Below are positions 62,422-64,000 of a stretch of 64,000 nt of DNA, piece by piece. Source of the stretch: CADEFX01 sp963840425 (GTDB lineage: Bacteria > Pseudomonadota > Alphaproteobacteria > Rhizobiales > Hyphomicrobiaceae). The stretch lies in assembly GCA_963840425.1 (NCBI GenBank), contig CAWIYZ010000015.1, positions 1 through 64,000 on the forward strand. The letters run 5' to 3'. The notes below the pieces were generated by a model. It did no database searches. It worked only from the letters and a program-made list of their open reading frames with translations, and was not told the origin of the DNA. Made by a program: the position numbers and the translations under genes. Positions within the stretch are counted from its first letter, which is position 1. Each line of letters begins with the position of its first letter.

Positions 62422-63712
62422 ATGAATTTTACGGGGCGCGCCATGTTGCGTGGCGCTGCAATGGCGGCGGCCTTGGCCGTTACGGGAAGCGCAGCGGTTG
62501 CGCAGGATACGATCAAGGTCGGCATCCTCCACTCGCTGTCTGGAACCATGGCGATCAGCGAAACGACGTTGAAGGACGTCATGCTCATGCTGATCGAGGA
62601 GCAGAACAAAAAGGGCGGCCTGCTTGGCAAAAAGCTCGAGGCTGTCGTGGTCGATCCGGCGTCCAATTGGCCGTTGTTTGCCGAAAAGGCGCGTGAACTC
62701 ATAACTCAACAAAAGGTATCGGCCGTTTTCGGATGCTGGACGTCAGTCTCCCGCAAATCCGTGCTGCCAGTCTTCAAGGAGCTGAACAGCATCCTCTTCT
62801 ATCCCGTGCAATACGAGGGTGAGGAGTTCGGAACGCAACGTGTTCTATACTGGCGCTGCTCCCAATCAGCAGGCAATTCCTGCCGTCGACTATCTTATGA
62901 GCAAGGACGGCGGTGAGGTGAAGCGCTGGGTGCTCGAGGGCACCGACTACGTCTACCCGCGCACGACCAACAAGATCCTCGAAGCCTATCTCCTGGCCAA
63001 GGGCGTGCCGGCCGCCGACATCTCGATCAACTACACACCGTTCGGGCACGCCGATTGGCAGACGCGCGTGGCGGCGATCAAGAAGTTCGGCGCGGAAGGC
63101 AAGAAGACGGCGGTCGTCTCCACCATCAATGGCGATGCCAACGTTCCCTTCTACAAGGAGCTGAGCAACCAGGGCGTAAAGGCTACCGACATTCCTGTAG
63201 TTGCCTTCTCCGTGGGTGAGGAGGAGTTGGCCGGCGTCGACACCAAGAACCTCGTCGGCCACTTGGCCGCGTGGAACTACTTCCAGTCGATCAAGGACAA
63301 GGGCAATGCAGAATTCATTGCCAAGTGGAAAGCCTTCACGAAGAACCCAAAGCGCGTGACCAACGACCCCATGGAGGCGCATGTTATCGGCTTCGACATG
63401 TGGGTGAAGGCCGTGGAGAAGGCCAAGACCGTCGATCCGGACAAGGTCATCGAAGCATTGCCGGGCATCGAAGCGCCCAACTTGACGGGCGGGACATCGA
63501 AGATGCTGGCCAACCACCACATCACCAAGCCGGTTTTCATCGGCGAGATCCGCGCTGACGGGCAGTTCGACGTCGTCTGGCAGACCAAGGATCTCGTTCC
63601 CGGTGCGGCATGGTCGCCCCACCTCGAAGGGTCCAAGGATCTGGTTGCCGATTGGGTCGAGAAGAAGTGCGGCAACTTCAATACGAAAACTGGCAAGTGC
63701 GGCGGTGCTTGA
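62422..63712 (+). pseudogene. urtA: Urea ABC transporter substrate-binding protein UrtA, one frameshift
   Basis: Two frames together encode about 430 residues of UrtA. The first has a signal peptide (LRGAAMAAALAVTGSAAVAQ) and IKVGILHSLSGTMAISETT, FGCWTSVSRKSVLPVF and FYPVQYEGEE. The second resumes SERNVFYTGAAPNQQAIPAV and continues to KCGNFNTKTGKCGGA. The junction is an extra T at 62827-62828 (GAGTTCGGAA for GAGTCGGAA), the same change as in yejF. The gene lies behind a sigma-54 promoter and before urtB. With the T removed the protein looks normal, so an assembly error is likely. Confidence 0.9.
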
Positions 63713-63739
63713 GATTGACGCCGTAGCTTGAGACCAGGT

Positions 63740-63772
63740 GGAGCGGCATCCCAAGTCGGTCGATGCCGCTCC
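63740..63772 (+). terminator. Intercistronic hairpin between urtA and urtB
   Basis: An 11-bp perfect stem GGAGCGGCATC/GATGCCGCTCC (63740-63750 with 63762-63772) has an 11-nt loop. No T-run follows, so it is not a classical terminator. It may stabilise the urtA message or lower urtB expression. Confidence 0.55.
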
Positions 63773-63813
63773 GCACCATTCAATTCCACCATGAGCTTGC
63801 CAGCGGAGCGGTG

Positions 63814-64000
63814 ATGCCGGTGCGGGACAAATTAGTCGTTCTCCTGCTGGCCATCAGCCTGCTCTTGCACGGGAATTCCAGCCCCACAGCCGCGGCGCCG
63901 TTCGATGATGCGCTGACGCGACTGGCGGCGGACAGCTTCCCAGAGACCGAGAAGGCCATTGCTGAAATTGTCGCTTCCGGTGCTTCAACTGCGGAGGCTG
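63814..64000 (+). CDS. urtB: Urea ABC transporter permease UrtB, N-terminal part (runs off the window)
   Basis: The first 62 codons are present. MPVRDKLVVLLLAISLLLHG is a signal-like hydrophobic start, followed by AAPFDDALTRLAADSFPETE and KAIAEIVASGAS, the periplasmic N-terminal region characteristic of UrtB. The position after urtA in the same direction supports the call. An in-frame GTG at 63811 is an alternative start. The membrane domain lies beyond the window end. Confidence 0.8.
   Translation, partial: MPVRDKLVVLLLAISLLLHGNSSPTAAAPFDDALTRLAADSFPETEKAIAEIVASGASTAEA

Overview
The window looks like chromosomal DNA of an alphaproteobacterium of the order Hyphomicrobiales (Rhizobiales). Supporting signs are a C4-pathway 5-aminolevulinate synthase (HemA), the LdtR/L,D-transpeptidase pair, the order glyA-nrdR-ribD-ribE-ribB-ribH-nusB, the blocks cycM/kdsB-pheA, ffs-dnaX-ybaB and def-fmt-truA, a RimB-RimK fusion, CtrA-type boxes (TTAA-N7-TTAA) and generally high G+C. 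Genus cannot be fixed from the sequence. No phage, plasmid, CRISPR, tRNA or rRNA was seen.

Layout. 1-7.95 kb: hemB, an extensin-like secreted protein, a broken enoyl-CoA hydratase/HIBYL-CoA hydrolase gene, ldtR and its L,D-transpeptidase neighbour, hemA, and a PAP2 phosphatase. 8-14 kb: the one-carbon and riboflavin block glyA, nrdR, ribD, ribE, ribB(X), ribH, nusB. 14-24.7 kb: a hydroxypyruvate reductase, then a Yej-type peptide ABC operon with three tandem solute-binding proteins, two permeases and a frameshifted double ATPase. 24.9-29.2 kb: cycM, kdsB, pheA, an alpha/beta hydrolase and nudC. 29.3-32.5 kb: a TRAP transporter. 32.5-39.3 kb: SRP RNA, dnaX and ybaB, then a sigma/anti-sigma pair and a subtilase, then recR. 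39.4-50.9 kb: a sugar-nucleotide dehydratase, the RimB-RimK-like fusion, def, fmt, truA, a fumarase-superfamily lyase, folE, an SDR and a broken large alpha/beta hydrolase. 51-57.1 kb: a type I secretion ABC/MFP pair, two YdcH-like proteins, purE, purK and rpsU. 57.1-64 kb: a hydrolase, a class II aldolase, a CtrA-box-preceded GNAT-like gene, two unknown proteins, and urtA plus the start of urtB behind a sigma-54 type promoter.

The content is mostly housekeeping: tetrapyrrole, flavin, folate, purine, LPS (Kdo), peptidoglycan, translation and repair genes with several importers. The least routine parts are the following. (1) A two-copy palindromic element lies at 9938-10101 and 14994-15098. 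(2) A sigma/anti-sigma/S8-protease block separates ybaB from recR. (3) The YejA-like binding protein is present three times in tandem. (4) The RimB-RimK fusion has a decayed ATP-grasp half. (5) The RibB fusion lacks the GTP cyclohydrolase II zinc site. (6) Tandem perfect CtrA boxes precede a GNAT-like gene that ends in a 54-bp convergent overlap with an unknown, possibly PAS-like gene.

Five genes are interrupted by 1-2 nt indels. Two of these are the same T insertion converting GAGTCGG to GAGTTCGG, and three look like loss of two bases in CG-rich motifs. This suggests that several breaks are assembly or consensus errors rather than true pseudogenes.
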